Shown in pieces: positions 55,252 through 63,892 of a stretch of DNA of 64,000 nucleotides; within the stretch, counting starts at the first letter, position 1, and each line of letters begins with the position of its first letter. The position numbers and the translations under genes were made by a program. Source of the DNA: Emcibacteraceae bacterium (GTDB lineage: Bacteria; Pseudomonadota; Alphaproteobacteria; Sphingomonadales; Emcibacteraceae); assembly GCA_041396985.1 (NCBI GenBank), contig JAWKXO010000002.1:197501-261500 (forward strand). The letters are read 5' to 3'. The notes under the pieces are model-generated. The model was given only the letters and a program-made list of their open reading frames with translations, searched no databases and was not told the origin of the DNA.

Positions 55252-56565
55252 ATGACTGAAAAAAATCATTTTGATGGTTTAAATTATGAAAATGTCTTTG
55301 CGGCACAAAAAAATAAGCTGCCGGGAGCCGAACTTTCATGGTTTAATGATATTCGCCAATCGTCAATGGCTAAGTTTGTTGAAGTCGGGCTTCCCGGGCC
55401 AAGGGTTGAGGAATGGAAATATACGAACCTAACGCCGTTAAAATCAGAGATTTATGAAACTGCTGATAATGAGACATCAATACCAGCCGATATTTGGGCA
55501 GATTTGACAGTGCTGGCAGAAGCCGGTTTAAAAGTTGTTTTCATTAATGGATATTTTAACGAAGCGTATTCAAAAATTGATAGTCAAAGCGGCATAACAT
55601 TAAAAAGTCTCCCTGATTTTTTTAAGTCGGACCAAAATACGGCGCAGGCTTTGTTATCATCACTTGATAGCCAAAACAGCCTAGAGCATTTAAACACAGC
55701 CCTTATGACAGGCGGTTATGTTCTTCAGGTGGAAGAAAATGTCAAGTTGGCTGAGCCAATTGAAATTTTTCATATTGCAACCAGAGACGCTAATGCCAAA
55801 GCATTGAGAACTAAGTGTTATATAGAAATGAAATCTGAGGCTTCCGCTTGTGTGATTGAGCATTTTTCCAGCCCCGATGAACTTGATTTCTGGCGCGACA
55901 ATGTGACCCATGCCCGACTTTTAAATGGATCATCACTTAGCGTTTATACGTTTCAATGTGAAGGTGACGCGGCCATACATATGAACCGGACCTTTGTCGA
56001 TCTGGAAGAAGACGCAGAATTTAAACATCATTCATTGAATATTGGCGGCAAGATCAGCCGAACCGAAATTAAGCCAACTTTAAATGGATTGATGGCCAAA
56101 ACCAATCTTCGAGGGGCATTTTTGGGGCGTGATGGAAATTCCCATGATGTCTTTACCCATATGAAACATATGGTACCACAAGGCATAAGTGAGCAGGTGT
56201 ATCGTGGTGTCCTGGAAAAAGGCGGAAAGTCGGCTTTTCAGGGAAAAGTATATGTTGCCAAGGATGCGCAGCTGACAAATGCGGACCAGTCCAATAAAAA
56301 CCTGCTGCTTGACCGCGGGGCAGAAGCCAACAGTAAACCGGAGCTGCTTATTTATGCGGATGATGTAAAATGCTCGCATGGTGCGACTGTTGGGGAGCTT
56401 GATGAGCAAGCCTTATTCTATCTTGAATCTCGCGGGCTCGACAAAAATGCGGCTAAAGCTCTTCTGGTTGAAGCATTCATTTCGGAGGTTTTTGAAGAAA
56501 TTGATTTGGAGGCCGTCAAAGACAGATATCTAGATCTGGCTCGAAAATGGTTGAAGAGGGGATAA
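55252..56565 (+). CDS. sufD: Fe-S cluster assembly protein SufD
   Basis: 437 residues. Paralogue and partner of SufB. RVEEWKYTNLTPL near the N-terminus, the beta-helix core and the C-terminal CSHGATVGELDEQALFYLESR (with the important His) identify it. Lies 11 bases after sufC and 6 bases before sufS. Confidence 0.96.
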   Translation: MTEKNHFDGLNYENVFAAQKNKLPGAELSWFNDIRQSSMAKFVEVGLPGPRVEEWKYTNLTPLKSEIYETADNETSIPADIWADLTVLAEAGLKVVFINGYFNEAYSKIDSQSGITLKSLPDFFKSDQNTAQALLSSLDSQNSLEHLNTALMTGGYVLQVEENVKLAEPIEIFHIATRDANAKALRTKCYIEMKSEASACVIEHFSSPDELDFWRDNVTHARLLNGSSLSVYTFQCEGDAAIHMNRTFVDLEEDAEFKHHSLNIGGKISRTEIKPTLNGLMAKTNLRGAFLGRDGNSHDVFTHMKHMVPQGISEQVYRGVLEKGGKSAFQGKVYVAKDAQLTNADQSNKNLLLDRGAEANSKPELLIYADDVKCSHGATVGELDEQALFYLESRGLDKNAAKALLVEAFISEVFEEIDLEAVKDRYLDLARKWLKRG

Positions 56566-56571
56566 CCAATT

Positions 56572-57807
56572 ATGTCTGCTCCCCGGAATAATTATAATAT
56601 AGATGAGATCAGAAAAGATTTTCCAATTTTTAATCAGAAAATCTATGGAAAACCACTGACATTTCTTGACAGTGCGGCAAGTGCACAAAAACCGCAGTGC
56701 GTAATCGATGCGGTGAATGATTGTTATTCCAATGAATATTCAAATATTCATCGTGGCGGCTATTTTTTATCACAAACCCTTACCGCCAAATATGAGGCGG
56801 CTCGCGAAAAAATAGCCGGCCATATCGGGGCAAAGTCGTCTAAGGAAATTATATTTGTCCGTGGGGCGACAGAGGCCATAAATCTGGTTGCTCAGTCCTG
56901 GGGACGAAAGTTTCTTATGTCCGGCGATGAAATTATCTTAAGTCAGATGGAGCACCATTCAAATATTGTGCCGTGGCAAATCTTGAGAGACGAAAAAGAC
57001 CTGACAATTACGGTCAGTCCGATAGATCAGAAAGGAAATTTCCTTCTTGAGGAATTTGAAAAGAAATTGTCTGAAAAAACCAAACTGGTGGCCATAACCC
57101 ATATTTCAAATGCTCTGGGAACTATTACACCGATCAGACAAATCATTAAGTTGGCTCATAATGTTGGCGCCAAAGTACTTGTTGACGGGTGTCAGGCTCT
57201 ACCACATAAAAGTGTTGATGTTGTCGACATTGACGCGGATTTTTATGTCTTTTCCGGCCATAAAATATATGGTCCGACCGGGGTTGGTGTGCTTTACGGC
57301 AAACAGGCCCTGCTTGACGTCATGCCACCATATCAGGGTGGCGGCGATATGATCCGCAGTGTGACATTTGAGAAGACGACTTTTAATGAACTGCCGCATA
57401 AATTTGAAGCGGGAACACCGCATATTGTCGGTGGTATCGGTCTTGCGGTAGCATTGGATTATGTTACCGGTTTGGGCTTTGATAATATTCATCAGCATGA
57501 ACAGAAGCTGCTTGACTATGCGCTTGAAAAAATTAAAGACGTAGAAGGAATTGAGCTTCGCGGTCGGGCAGATGACTTGGCGGGTATAGTATCCTTCACA
57601 ATGAAATCGGCTCATCCCCATGATATTGGGACAATATTGGATCAGGATGGTATCGCTATTCGCACGGGCCATCACTGTGCGCAGCCGGTGATGGATTTTA
57701 TGGATATTCCGGCAACGGCAAGGGCATCATTTGGACTTTATAATACTATTGAAGATGTTGACCGGTTTATTGACGGCCTTCATAAAGTAAACAGAATTTT
57801 TGCATAA
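56572..57807 (+). CDS. sufS: Cysteine desulfurase SufS
   Basis: 411 residues. PLP enzyme that supplies sulfur from cysteine. The PLP lysine is K231 in SGHKIYGPTGVG and the catalytic cysteine is C369 in RTGHHCAQP, a loop form typical of SufS. SufS enzymes normally need SufE or SufU, neither of which is encoded in the window. Confidence 0.96.
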   Translation: MSAPRNNYNIDEIRKDFPIFNQKIYGKPLTFLDSAASAQKPQCVIDAVNDCYSNEYSNIHRGGYFLSQTLTAKYEAAREKIAGHIGAKSSKEIIFVRGATEAINLVAQSWGRKFLMSGDEIILSQMEHHSNIVPWQILRDEKDLTITVSPIDQKGNFLLEEFEKKLSEKTKLVAITHISNALGTITPIRQIIKLAHNVGAKVLVDGCQALPHKSVDVVDIDADFYVFSGHKIYGPTGVGVLYGKQALLDVMPPYQGGGDMIRSVTFEKTTFNELPHKFEAGTPHIVGGIGLAVALDYVTGLGFDNIHQHEQKLLDYALEKIKDVEGIELRGRADDLAGIVSFTMKSAHPHDIGTILDQDGIAIRTGHHCAQPVMDFMDIPATARASFGLYNTIEDVDRFIDGLHKVNRIFA

Positions 57808-57821
57808 TCGAGGAAGACAAC

Positions 57822-58235
57822 ATGAGCTTTTTAGATGGATTTTTAAATCAGCAGCCCAAAGAAGAAGACGGGAAAAAGTCGTCTGAAACAAATTCCGGCA
57901 ACCGGGGTGAGCCCATAAGTGCTGAGCAAAAAAGGAATTTACAGAATCTGGCGGCCGAAAAACTTCGTGAAATTTATGATCCTGAAATCCCGGTGAATAT
58001 TTATGAATTGGGTCTAATTTACGATATCGATGTTGATGATTATGCCGATATCGTCATCACCATGACATTGACGTCTCCTCATTGTCCAGTTGCGGAATCC
58101 ATGCCGGGGGAAGTGGAATATCGTGTTCGTGAAATTGAAGGTGTTGGTGATGTTAAAGTTGCTCTTGTCTGGGAGCCACCATGGGATATGTCAATGATGT
58201 CGGAAGCGGCCCGCCTTGAAATGGGCTTTATGTAA
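57822..58235 (+). CDS. sufT: SUF system protein SufT (MIP18/DUF59 family)
   Basis: 137 residues. A polar N-terminal 40 residues precede the DUF59 domain (about 44-135) with YDPEIPVNIYELGLIYDID and TMTLTSPHCPVAESMPGEV, which carries the conserved Cys. SufT helps cluster maturation or carriage. It ends the operon 14 bases after sufS, and its stop directly abuts that of the convergent patatin gene. Confidence 0.93.
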   Translation: MSFLDGFLNQQPKEEDGKKSSETNSGNRGEPISAEQKRNLQNLAAEKLREIYDPEIPVNIYELGLIYDIDVDDYADIVITMTLTSPHCPVAESMPGEVEYRVREIEGVGDVKVALVWEPPWDMSMMSEAARLEMGFM

Positions 58236-60737
58236 TTATAGGGCAGAAATCCGCGCTTCAAGTCTTTCAAAAAGCTCCGGTACCGTATTCAGATGCTCTT
58301 TTTCGGCTTCTAGGATAGTTTTAAAGGCGCGCTTTTTAAGTTCAGTTAAATTAAACTTATTCGCAACGCCTTCAGCGGTTGCCTGCCTGTAAAGCAGATC
58401 AATCAGCCGCTCGGCACCATTCAGTCGGCCCCATAAATAATCATTTTCCCTGTCTTCTCTGCTGAAAAATGCACCAAAGCTTCTCATGGCAGTTCCTTTC
58501 AGGGGCATTTCAAGTGGATCAGATTTTAAAACAAGATCATCATTGGGACTGATACGGTTAACCAGAATCTCATCAAATTCCCCGATCGACTTTGATCCCA
58601 TGATTGAAAAAGTAATAACGTCCCAGAACGCGAAACCAAGATAGCTGGTAATGAGATTATTTTTAAAATCATCGTCCCAGGCTTTATTCAGCTGACCGAC
58701 AACAAGTTTATCTGTTTTCTTTCGTATATTATCAAGATTAATAGCCTGACATACGGTTTGAAGAATATTATCAACATCCTGATCATGTTTATCCAGATGC
58801 TCAAGATTCCGGCTACAGGTCATATCATCAGTGAATGGAAAATCCGTTATTCTCAAAATTGAGTTTCTTATCGTGGAAATTTGTTTTTCATTAAGTTTTT
58901 CCAGAGACCCCAAAAGTTTAAGTTCCTCAAGAATTTGATATAATGACATTTTAAAATCATCAAGCTCATTGACTTGGTCCCGATATTCAGAATACTGGCT
59001 GTTAAGGTCCTGAATAAGGAACTGGAGTCTTCGTCTTTGATAGTTTACATCGAAATTAATTATAAAGCTGACCCAGGTTGGTAATGTTTCCAGCCCTTTT
59101 GGTCTTTTTATAAATGAAGTCGTCCATTGAAACAGTCCGGTTTTCTGAACACTTCCATGTTCTCCAAAAAGTAGACTTTCACCCAAGTTGTCTTTTAATA
59201 TCCAGCACTGAAACATTGAAAAAATTCGCCGTCTTTCTTTGCTACCTGGTGCAAAGTCACAAATATCACCCAGTCGTTCGGTAATATCGGCAACCGTGCT
59301 GCGGATTTTCAGCCTTGCATAAGCCTCATATGAATAACCTGCCTCGGTAACAGCACGGGCACTTGCAAGGTTTCTCCATTCAGCCAACTGTTTTGCAGTA
59401 GTTGTTTTTTTTAATTTCTTTGGCGAAACGTCATATACTAATTTCTGGATGCTTGGTTTTACGGACTCAACCACGGATTTAATGGTAATAACTTTCTGGT
59501 TATGATTATAGATTTCCTGCAAATCGTCATGCATTGGCTCGTTCATCGGAATATCCGACATGGCTCCTTTAAGGGTATTGAGCATTGCTGGTGGAGCACC
59601 GGTTGCCTTCGCTTTAAGTTTCTCGGGATTAGGATCAATATAGATAATCCGGCGACTGACTTCACGAAAGGCGGGCCGGTCATGTATGGCTGAGATTGCC
59701 TTATCGAAAGGTTTATTATTAAGAATGCTTCCATCAATAAAGGATGTCAGTTCAGGATTAACGCCAGCACGTGCATATTCTTTGAAATTATTTTTTATAA
59801 AGTCGTCCTTATTTTCCCAGGGTAGATCAAGTTTTTTAAAAAATCTTTCAGTTTCCCTCAATTGAGCTGGTGGAAAAGCCCCCGGAAAACAGGACGTTGC
59901 CCGTGCGGCAAAACTAAGGGACGGCAAATCATGATCATCAAAATCACTTTCAATGAAGGCATCCTGATCAGCCGTGGCTTTCTTGAAATAACTGAATTTC
60001 AACGTATGCCGATGTTCAAGTTCGGTAATAACAGGTGGATCATTTAGAAGGATTGGTCTTTTATAACCGTAAAAATCCGTCAGTGTGACAAAAAGCTCCA
60101 GTTTATGGCCGCGGGGAAGCAAGGAATGATAATTTACTCTACCCATTGCCTTAAGACCGTTATAAACAAGCTTTAGCAAATGTTCCCCGTCAAAAGGTGG
60201 TTTTAGATCCCAGATATTAAGGAGTGCGGGTAATTTTTCTTTTACTTTCGAACTTAAATTCCCTTTCCCCAGAAATTTACCGCTTAATATATTAATAAGC
60301 GGAATGGTGATGAGTTTATCTAGTTTGCTCGCCCGTTTCTTTTCACCTTTTAAGTTGTCAACATCTGCCTCAATAAGCCAGTGATACCGCAAATGATCAA
60401 AATTTAAATCATGGGCAATTGCTCGGCTAAGAAAAACACTGTTCATTCCTCCGGCGGAGGCGCCGGCAATAGTGTCGATAATAACCCTGAGATCAAGCTC
60501 AGGCGCAAAACTCTTCAATATATCAAAATAGACAAGTTCGGTATCAGGGATATCGGTTACATTCTTATTGGGGTAAATATATTTATTTCTTGTAATATCG
60601 TTCGGATCGGCACTGACATGTATTGCTTTTGAGGCGCGAGCGAGTTTTAGAATTTCCTTACTGACACCATGAATATAAATTGCCAGCGATACGCCGCCAA
60701 AACAAACCAGTGCCAGTCTAAGTTCCTTTTCTTTCAT
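58236..60737 (-). CDS. Patatin-like phospholipase-related protein, long form
   Basis: 833 residues. The first 350 form a patatin fold: a Gly-rich oxyanion segment (CFGGVSLAIYIHG, from residue 12), the nucleophile S94 in GASAGG, and the catalytic Asp D335 in FIDGSILNNKPF. The remaining 480 residues are mostly helical and resemble the DUF3376-type extension of long patatin-related proteins. It probably hydrolyses a lipid acyl ester; no signal peptide is visible, so the site is likely cytoplasmic or membrane-associated. The ATG overlaps, as ATGA, the restored end of the hydroxylase gene upstream. Confidence 0.87.
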   Translation of the reverse strand: MKEKELRLALVCFGGVSLAIYIHGVSKEILKLARASKAIHVSADPNDITRNKYIYPNKNVTDIPDTELVYFDILKSFAPELDLRVIIDTIAGASAGGMNSVFLSRAIAHDLNFDHLRYHWLIEADVDNLKGEKKRASKLDKLITIPLINILSGKFLGKGNLSSKVKEKLPALLNIWDLKPPFDGEHLLKLVYNGLKAMGRVNYHSLLPRGHKLELFVTLTDFYGYKRPILLNDPPVITELEHRHTLKFSYFKKATADQDAFIESDFDDHDLPSLSFAARATSCFPGAFPPAQLRETERFFKKLDLPWENKDDFIKNNFKEYARAGVNPELTSFIDGSILNNKPFDKAISAIHDRPAFREVSRRIIYIDPNPEKLKAKATGAPPAMLNTLKGAMSDIPMNEPMHDDLQEIYNHNQKVITIKSVVESVKPSIQKLVYDVSPKKLKKTTTAKQLAEWRNLASARAVTEAGYSYEAYARLKIRSTVADITERLGDICDFAPGSKERRRIFSMFQCWILKDNLGESLLFGEHGSVQKTGLFQWTTSFIKRPKGLETLPTWVSFIINFDVNYQRRRLQFLIQDLNSQYSEYRDQVNELDDFKMSLYQILEELKLLGSLEKLNEKQISTIRNSILRITDFPFTDDMTCSRNLEHLDKHDQDVDNILQTVCQAINLDNIRKKTDKLVVGQLNKAWDDDFKNNLITSYLGFAFWDVITFSIMGSKSIGEFDEILVNRISPNDDLVLKSDPLEMPLKGTAMRSFGAFFSREDRENDYLWGRLNGAERLIDLLYRQATAEGVANKFNLTELKKRAFKTILEAEKEHLNTVPELFERLEARISAL

Positions 60738-60883
60738 CTGATTTTCTTATCCACCTTAGGCGGATACTCTTTAAAGGGAGAAATTAATAATTCCATCACA
60801 TTGAGTGGTTCATTAAAGCCAAATTCACGGAGCCCCTGCCTTAATTCTTTATAGTCCTGCGTTGGTTTATCAATATAAGTGGA
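60734..60883 (-). other. Displaced C-terminal coding segment of the hydroxylase gene
   Basis: In the frame one base off from the hydroxylase gene, 49 sense codons run without a stop from 60883 to a TGA at 60734-60736. They encode a sequence beginning STYIDKPTQDYKELRQGLRE and including LLISPF, the usual C-terminal pattern of sterol-desaturase-family proteins. The TGA overlaps the patatin ATG as ATGA. The break maps to a run of three T residues on the minus strand (60883-60885); a fourth T would restore one frame of 275 codons. Confidence 0.85.
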
Positions 60884-61560
60884 AAGATCCTGTCCCAAAG
60901 GGATAAATTAAACCCATAATTGCTGTTGGTTTCAAATGACAGTTCGGAATGATGAATCCAGTGAACTTCCGGTGTGATGATAATTCGGCGAAGAGGTCTT
61001 TCAATAATTTCCGGAAGCTTGATATTGCTGTGGTTAAAGATGGCAAGGCCATTCAAAAGAATTTCAAATAGGATCACCGCCGCAACGGGTATTCCCATGA
61101 TCAGAATGAATCCCATTTTAATCAGCATTGAAATGACAATCTCGATTGGGTGAAACCTTAAAGCGGAAGTGGCATCAAGCCCCAGTTCTGTATGATGCAT
61201 GCGATGGAACCGCCATAACAGGGGAACCTTATGCATCATGACATGTTGAGTATAAATAAGCAGATCAAGAAATATTAAGGATATAATAAAGCTGATCCAG
61301 TAAGGAGCATATATTATATTAAAAAGCCCATAACCGTTTTCATCAGCAAATTTGGCAACACCGGCGGCAAGAAGAGGGAATAATATTTTGAGTGTCAGAT
61401 TATCGAGCAGGACGATTGCAAGATTGGTAAACCATTGATTTGGGCGGCTTAATCGTCGCTTGGCCAGGGGGATTAATAATTCCAGACCACTTAATAAAAC
61501 CAGGATGCCTAAAAATACACTGACTCTTATGACCTGTTCATGTTCAACCAGAAAATTCAT
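60841..61560 (-). CDS. Fatty acid hydroxylase / sterol desaturase family protein, C-terminus lost to an apparent frameshift
   Basis: 239 residues as the frame stands. Multi-span membrane diiron enzyme: H106-x3-H110, H119-x2-H122-H123, H177, and H200-x2-H203-H204 are all present, so the metal site is intact. The last expected residue is about F226 (LSLWDRIF); the 13 residues after it do not fit the family. The correct continuation lies in another frame (see 60734-60883). Whether this is a real mutation or a sequencing error cannot be told from one sequence. Members hydroxylate or desaturate lipids and sterol-like molecules. Probably co-transcribed with the patatin gene. Confidence 0.85.
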   Translation of the reverse strand: MNFLVEHEQVIRVSVFLGILVLLSGLELLIPLAKRRLSRPNQWFTNLAIVLLDNLTLKILFPLLAAGVAKFADENGYGLFNIIYAPYWISFIISLIFLDLLIYTQHVMMHKVPLLWRFHRMHHTELGLDATSALRFHPIEIVISMLIKMGFILIMGIPVAAVILFEILLNGLAIFNHSNIKLPEIIERPLRRIIITPEVHWIHHSELSFETNSNYGFNLSLWDRIFPLILINQRRTIKN

Positions 61561-61575
61561 AAATAATATATATCC

Positions 61576-61734
61576 TTAAAAATCCGAGGCGATGCCCTTA
61601 TTTTCCCAGTCCCCATATCGGACAGGGTCCGGACCCTCACGTCCGCCCAGTTCTTTTGCAGGCGGGTCTGACTTTTCTTTGTTATGACTTTTATTTTCAG
61701 TTGTCTTTTTAGGCACAACTTTATTTTCCGTCAT
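61576..61734 (-). CDS. DUF1674 protein (SDHAF4-like succinate dehydrogenase assembly factor)
   Basis: 52 residues, Lys-rich at first and ending GPDPVRYGDWENKGIASDF, the diagnostic C-terminal motif of DUF1674/SDHAF4. Mitochondrial SDHAF4 helps the flavinylated SdhA subunit join complex II, so the same role is inferred here. ATG at 61734 with GGAG seven bases upstream. Divergent from rsmB, a common alphaproteobacterial arrangement. Confidence 0.92.
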   Translation of the reverse strand: MTENKVVPKKTTENKSHNKEKSDPPAKELGGREGPDPVRYGDWENKGIASDF

Positions 61735-61907
61735 TCTAAACTCCAAAATAAATTACATTTAAATAGGCAAAAATAATTTGCTAAACATACACCAATGTTT
61801 GTTAAAATGAAATCAACTCCTTTATCAAAATGCATCACAATTAAAATCTATTTCTTGGCAAATGCTAAACACTATGATACTGCCCGGTTGAAAAGCGGAA
61901 AATATAA

Positions 61908-63200
61908 ATGACCAGTGATATTAAAAGCAGGGTTGCGGCCTTAAATATAATCAAGAAAGTCCTTGATGAGGGGGCGACGCTTGAAGGTGCAATTGATAAA
62001 TTCTCCAACACATTTTCTGCTCGCGACAGGGGATTTGTCCGCCATATTACCGCAATGACAATAAGACGTCTTGGACAACTTGATAAAATAATAAACCATT
62101 GTACTAAAAAGAAATTAGGCAATACACAAATGCAGGTACGCCATGTTCTCAGATTGGGAATAGCTCAACTTTTATATTCAGACGTTCCGGCATATGCGGC
62201 GGTCAACAGCTCTGTGCAGCTGGTTGAAAAATGCGTGTCCAGAAAACTTCATTATTTGAAAAACACAGTAAATGCAATTCTGCGCCGGGTAGAACAGGAC
62301 CGTGAAGTGCTTTTGAAAAAATTTGGCAATACGCGACTTAATTTTCCAGCCTGGCTATTAAAAAGCTGGGATGAGCAATATGGATCGGCAGTAGTTAAAA
62401 ATATCCTTAGCGCTGTGCTTTCTGAAGCTCCGCTTGATATTAGCCTGAAACCGAATTGCGACCAGAATTTCTGGGCTGCCCAACTTGGCGGCAAAGTTGT
62501 CCCGGGAGGCAGTATCAGAATATATAAAGCGGGTAAAATAACCGAACTGCCGGGTTATAATGAGGGACATTGGTGGGTACAGGATATGGCGGCCCGTATT
62601 CCGGCAACCCTGCTGGGGGCACATGCGGGCGATAAGGTGCTTGATCTTTGTGCCGCCCCTGGCGGCAAAACGGCCCAGTCGGCAGCAATGGGAGCAATTG
62701 TAACCGCGGTTGATTTTTCAGAAAGTCGTCTTGAGCGCTTAAAAGAAAATTTTGACCGGTTAACCCTTCAGGTTGACGTTGTGACGTCAGATGTGCTTAC
62801 CTATAACCCATTGAAAAAATTTGACTTTATTTTGCTGGATGCTCCATGCTCCTCTACAGGAACCATTCGCCGCCATCCTGAAATACTGCATACTAGAAAA
62901 CAGGATGATGTTTCAGAACTGGCAAATTTGCAGACAAAGATGCTTGATCATGCGGCTTCCTTACTCAATAAAGGTGGAATATTGATTTATTCAGTCTGTT
63001 CCATGGAAAAACAGGAAGGGCCAGATCAGATTAAAGCTTTACTGCAGCGGGACAGCTCGTTAAAACGAAAAGAGATTGTAGCAGACGAATTGCCAGGGCT
63101 TGAACAGGCAGTTCTTGAAAGCGGAGATGTCCAGACGCTTCCACATTATTATGAAGGTGGCATGGATGGCTTTTTTGTTTCCAGACTGATTAAGACGTGA
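61908..63200 (+). CDS. rsmB: 16S rRNA (cytosine967-C5)-methyltransferase RsmB
   Basis: 430 residues. N-terminal NusB-like RNA-binding domain (about 1-135, RHITAMTIRRLGQLD), then the methyltransferase with SAM motif LDLCAAPGGKTAQSA and the two cysteines of the m5C mechanism in LDAPCSSTGTIRRHP and YSVCSMEKQEG. Its 173-bp upstream gap is shared with the DUF1674 gene. rpe follows 24 bases later. Confidence 0.95.
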   Translation: MTSDIKSRVAALNIIKKVLDEGATLEGAIDKFSNTFSARDRGFVRHITAMTIRRLGQLDKIINHCTKKKLGNTQMQVRHVLRLGIAQLLYSDVPAYAAVNSSVQLVEKCVSRKLHYLKNTVNAILRRVEQDREVLLKKFGNTRLNFPAWLLKSWDEQYGSAVVKNILSAVLSEAPLDISLKPNCDQNFWAAQLGGKVVPGGSIRIYKAGKITELPGYNEGHWWVQDMAARIPATLLGAHAGDKVLDLCAAPGGKTAQSAAMGAIVTAVDFSESRLERLKENFDRLTLQVDVVTSDVLTYNPLKKFDFILLDAPCSSTGTIRRHPEILHTRKQDDVSELANLQTKMLDHAASLLNKGGILIYSVCSMEKQEGPDQIKALLQRDSSLKRKEIVADELPGLEQAVLESGDVQTLPHYYEGGMDGFFVSRLIKT

Positions 63201-63224
63201 CTTTTAACAATATAAGGACCAAGT

Positions 63225-63887
63225 ATGGCATCAAATATTAAAATAGCACCGTCCATATTATCGGCTGACTTTGCCAGACTTGGACAGGAAGTCGAGGTAA
63301 TTACCGAAGCGGGAGCAGATTATATCCATGTTGATGTAATGGACGGGCATTTCGTGCCGAACATCACCATTGGCCCGGATGTGGTCAAGGCGATCCGTCC
63401 TCATAGCAATAAAATTTTTGATGTTCACCTGATGATTGAGCCAGTTGATCCCTATATTAATGCATTTTCGGATGCCGGGGCTGATATCATAACCATCCAT
63501 GCCGAGGCAACGCCACATTTTCACCGTACTTTACAATTAATCAGGTCATTAGGAAAAAAAGCGGGGATATCCTTAAATCCGGGCACCCCTGTGGACATGA
63601 TAGAAAATGTAATGGATTTGGTGGATCTTATATTGATAATGAGCGTTAATCCCGGATTTGGGGGACAGAAATTTATACCATCTTCCCTTCAGAAAATAAG
63701 TAAAGTTCGGGCAATGATCGAAAAAGAAGGTAGGCATATTGATCTTCAGGTTGATGGAGGAATTAATATCGAGACGGCACAGAAAGTAATAGATGCCGGC
63801 GCGGATGTTCTGGTGGCGGGAACTGCCACATTTACCGGCGGTCCTGAAAAATATGCTGAAAATATAAGAGCATTAAGAGGAAATTAG
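63225..63887 (+). CDS. rpe: Ribulose-phosphate 3-epimerase
   Basis: 220 residues, full-length TIM barrel. Interconverts ribulose-5-phosphate and xylulose-5-phosphate. APSILSADFARLG, YIHVDVMDGHFVPNIT, MSVNPGFGGQKFI and QVDGGIN carry the metal-binding and catalytic residues. A Shine-Dalgarno-like AAGGAC precedes the ATG. Confidence 0.97.
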   Translation: MASNIKIAPSILSADFARLGQEVEVITEAGADYIHVDVMDGHFVPNITIGPDVVKAIRPHSNKIFDVHLMIEPVDPYINAFSDAGADIITIHAEATPHFHRTLQLIRSLGKKAGISLNPGTPVDMIENVMDLVDLILIMSVNPGFGGQKFIPSSLQKISKVRAMIEKEGRHIDLQVDGGINIETAQKVIDAGADVLVAGTATFTGGPEKYAENIRALRGN

Positions 63888-63892
63888 AACTA

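Noticed and set aside
60875..60895. Programmed -1 ribosomal frameshifting in the hydroxylase gene
   Set aside because: The shift point (ATC-TTT-CCA) is not an X-XXY-YYZ slippery heptamer and no strong downstream stem-loop was evident, so mutation or sequencing error is more likely than programmed shifting.
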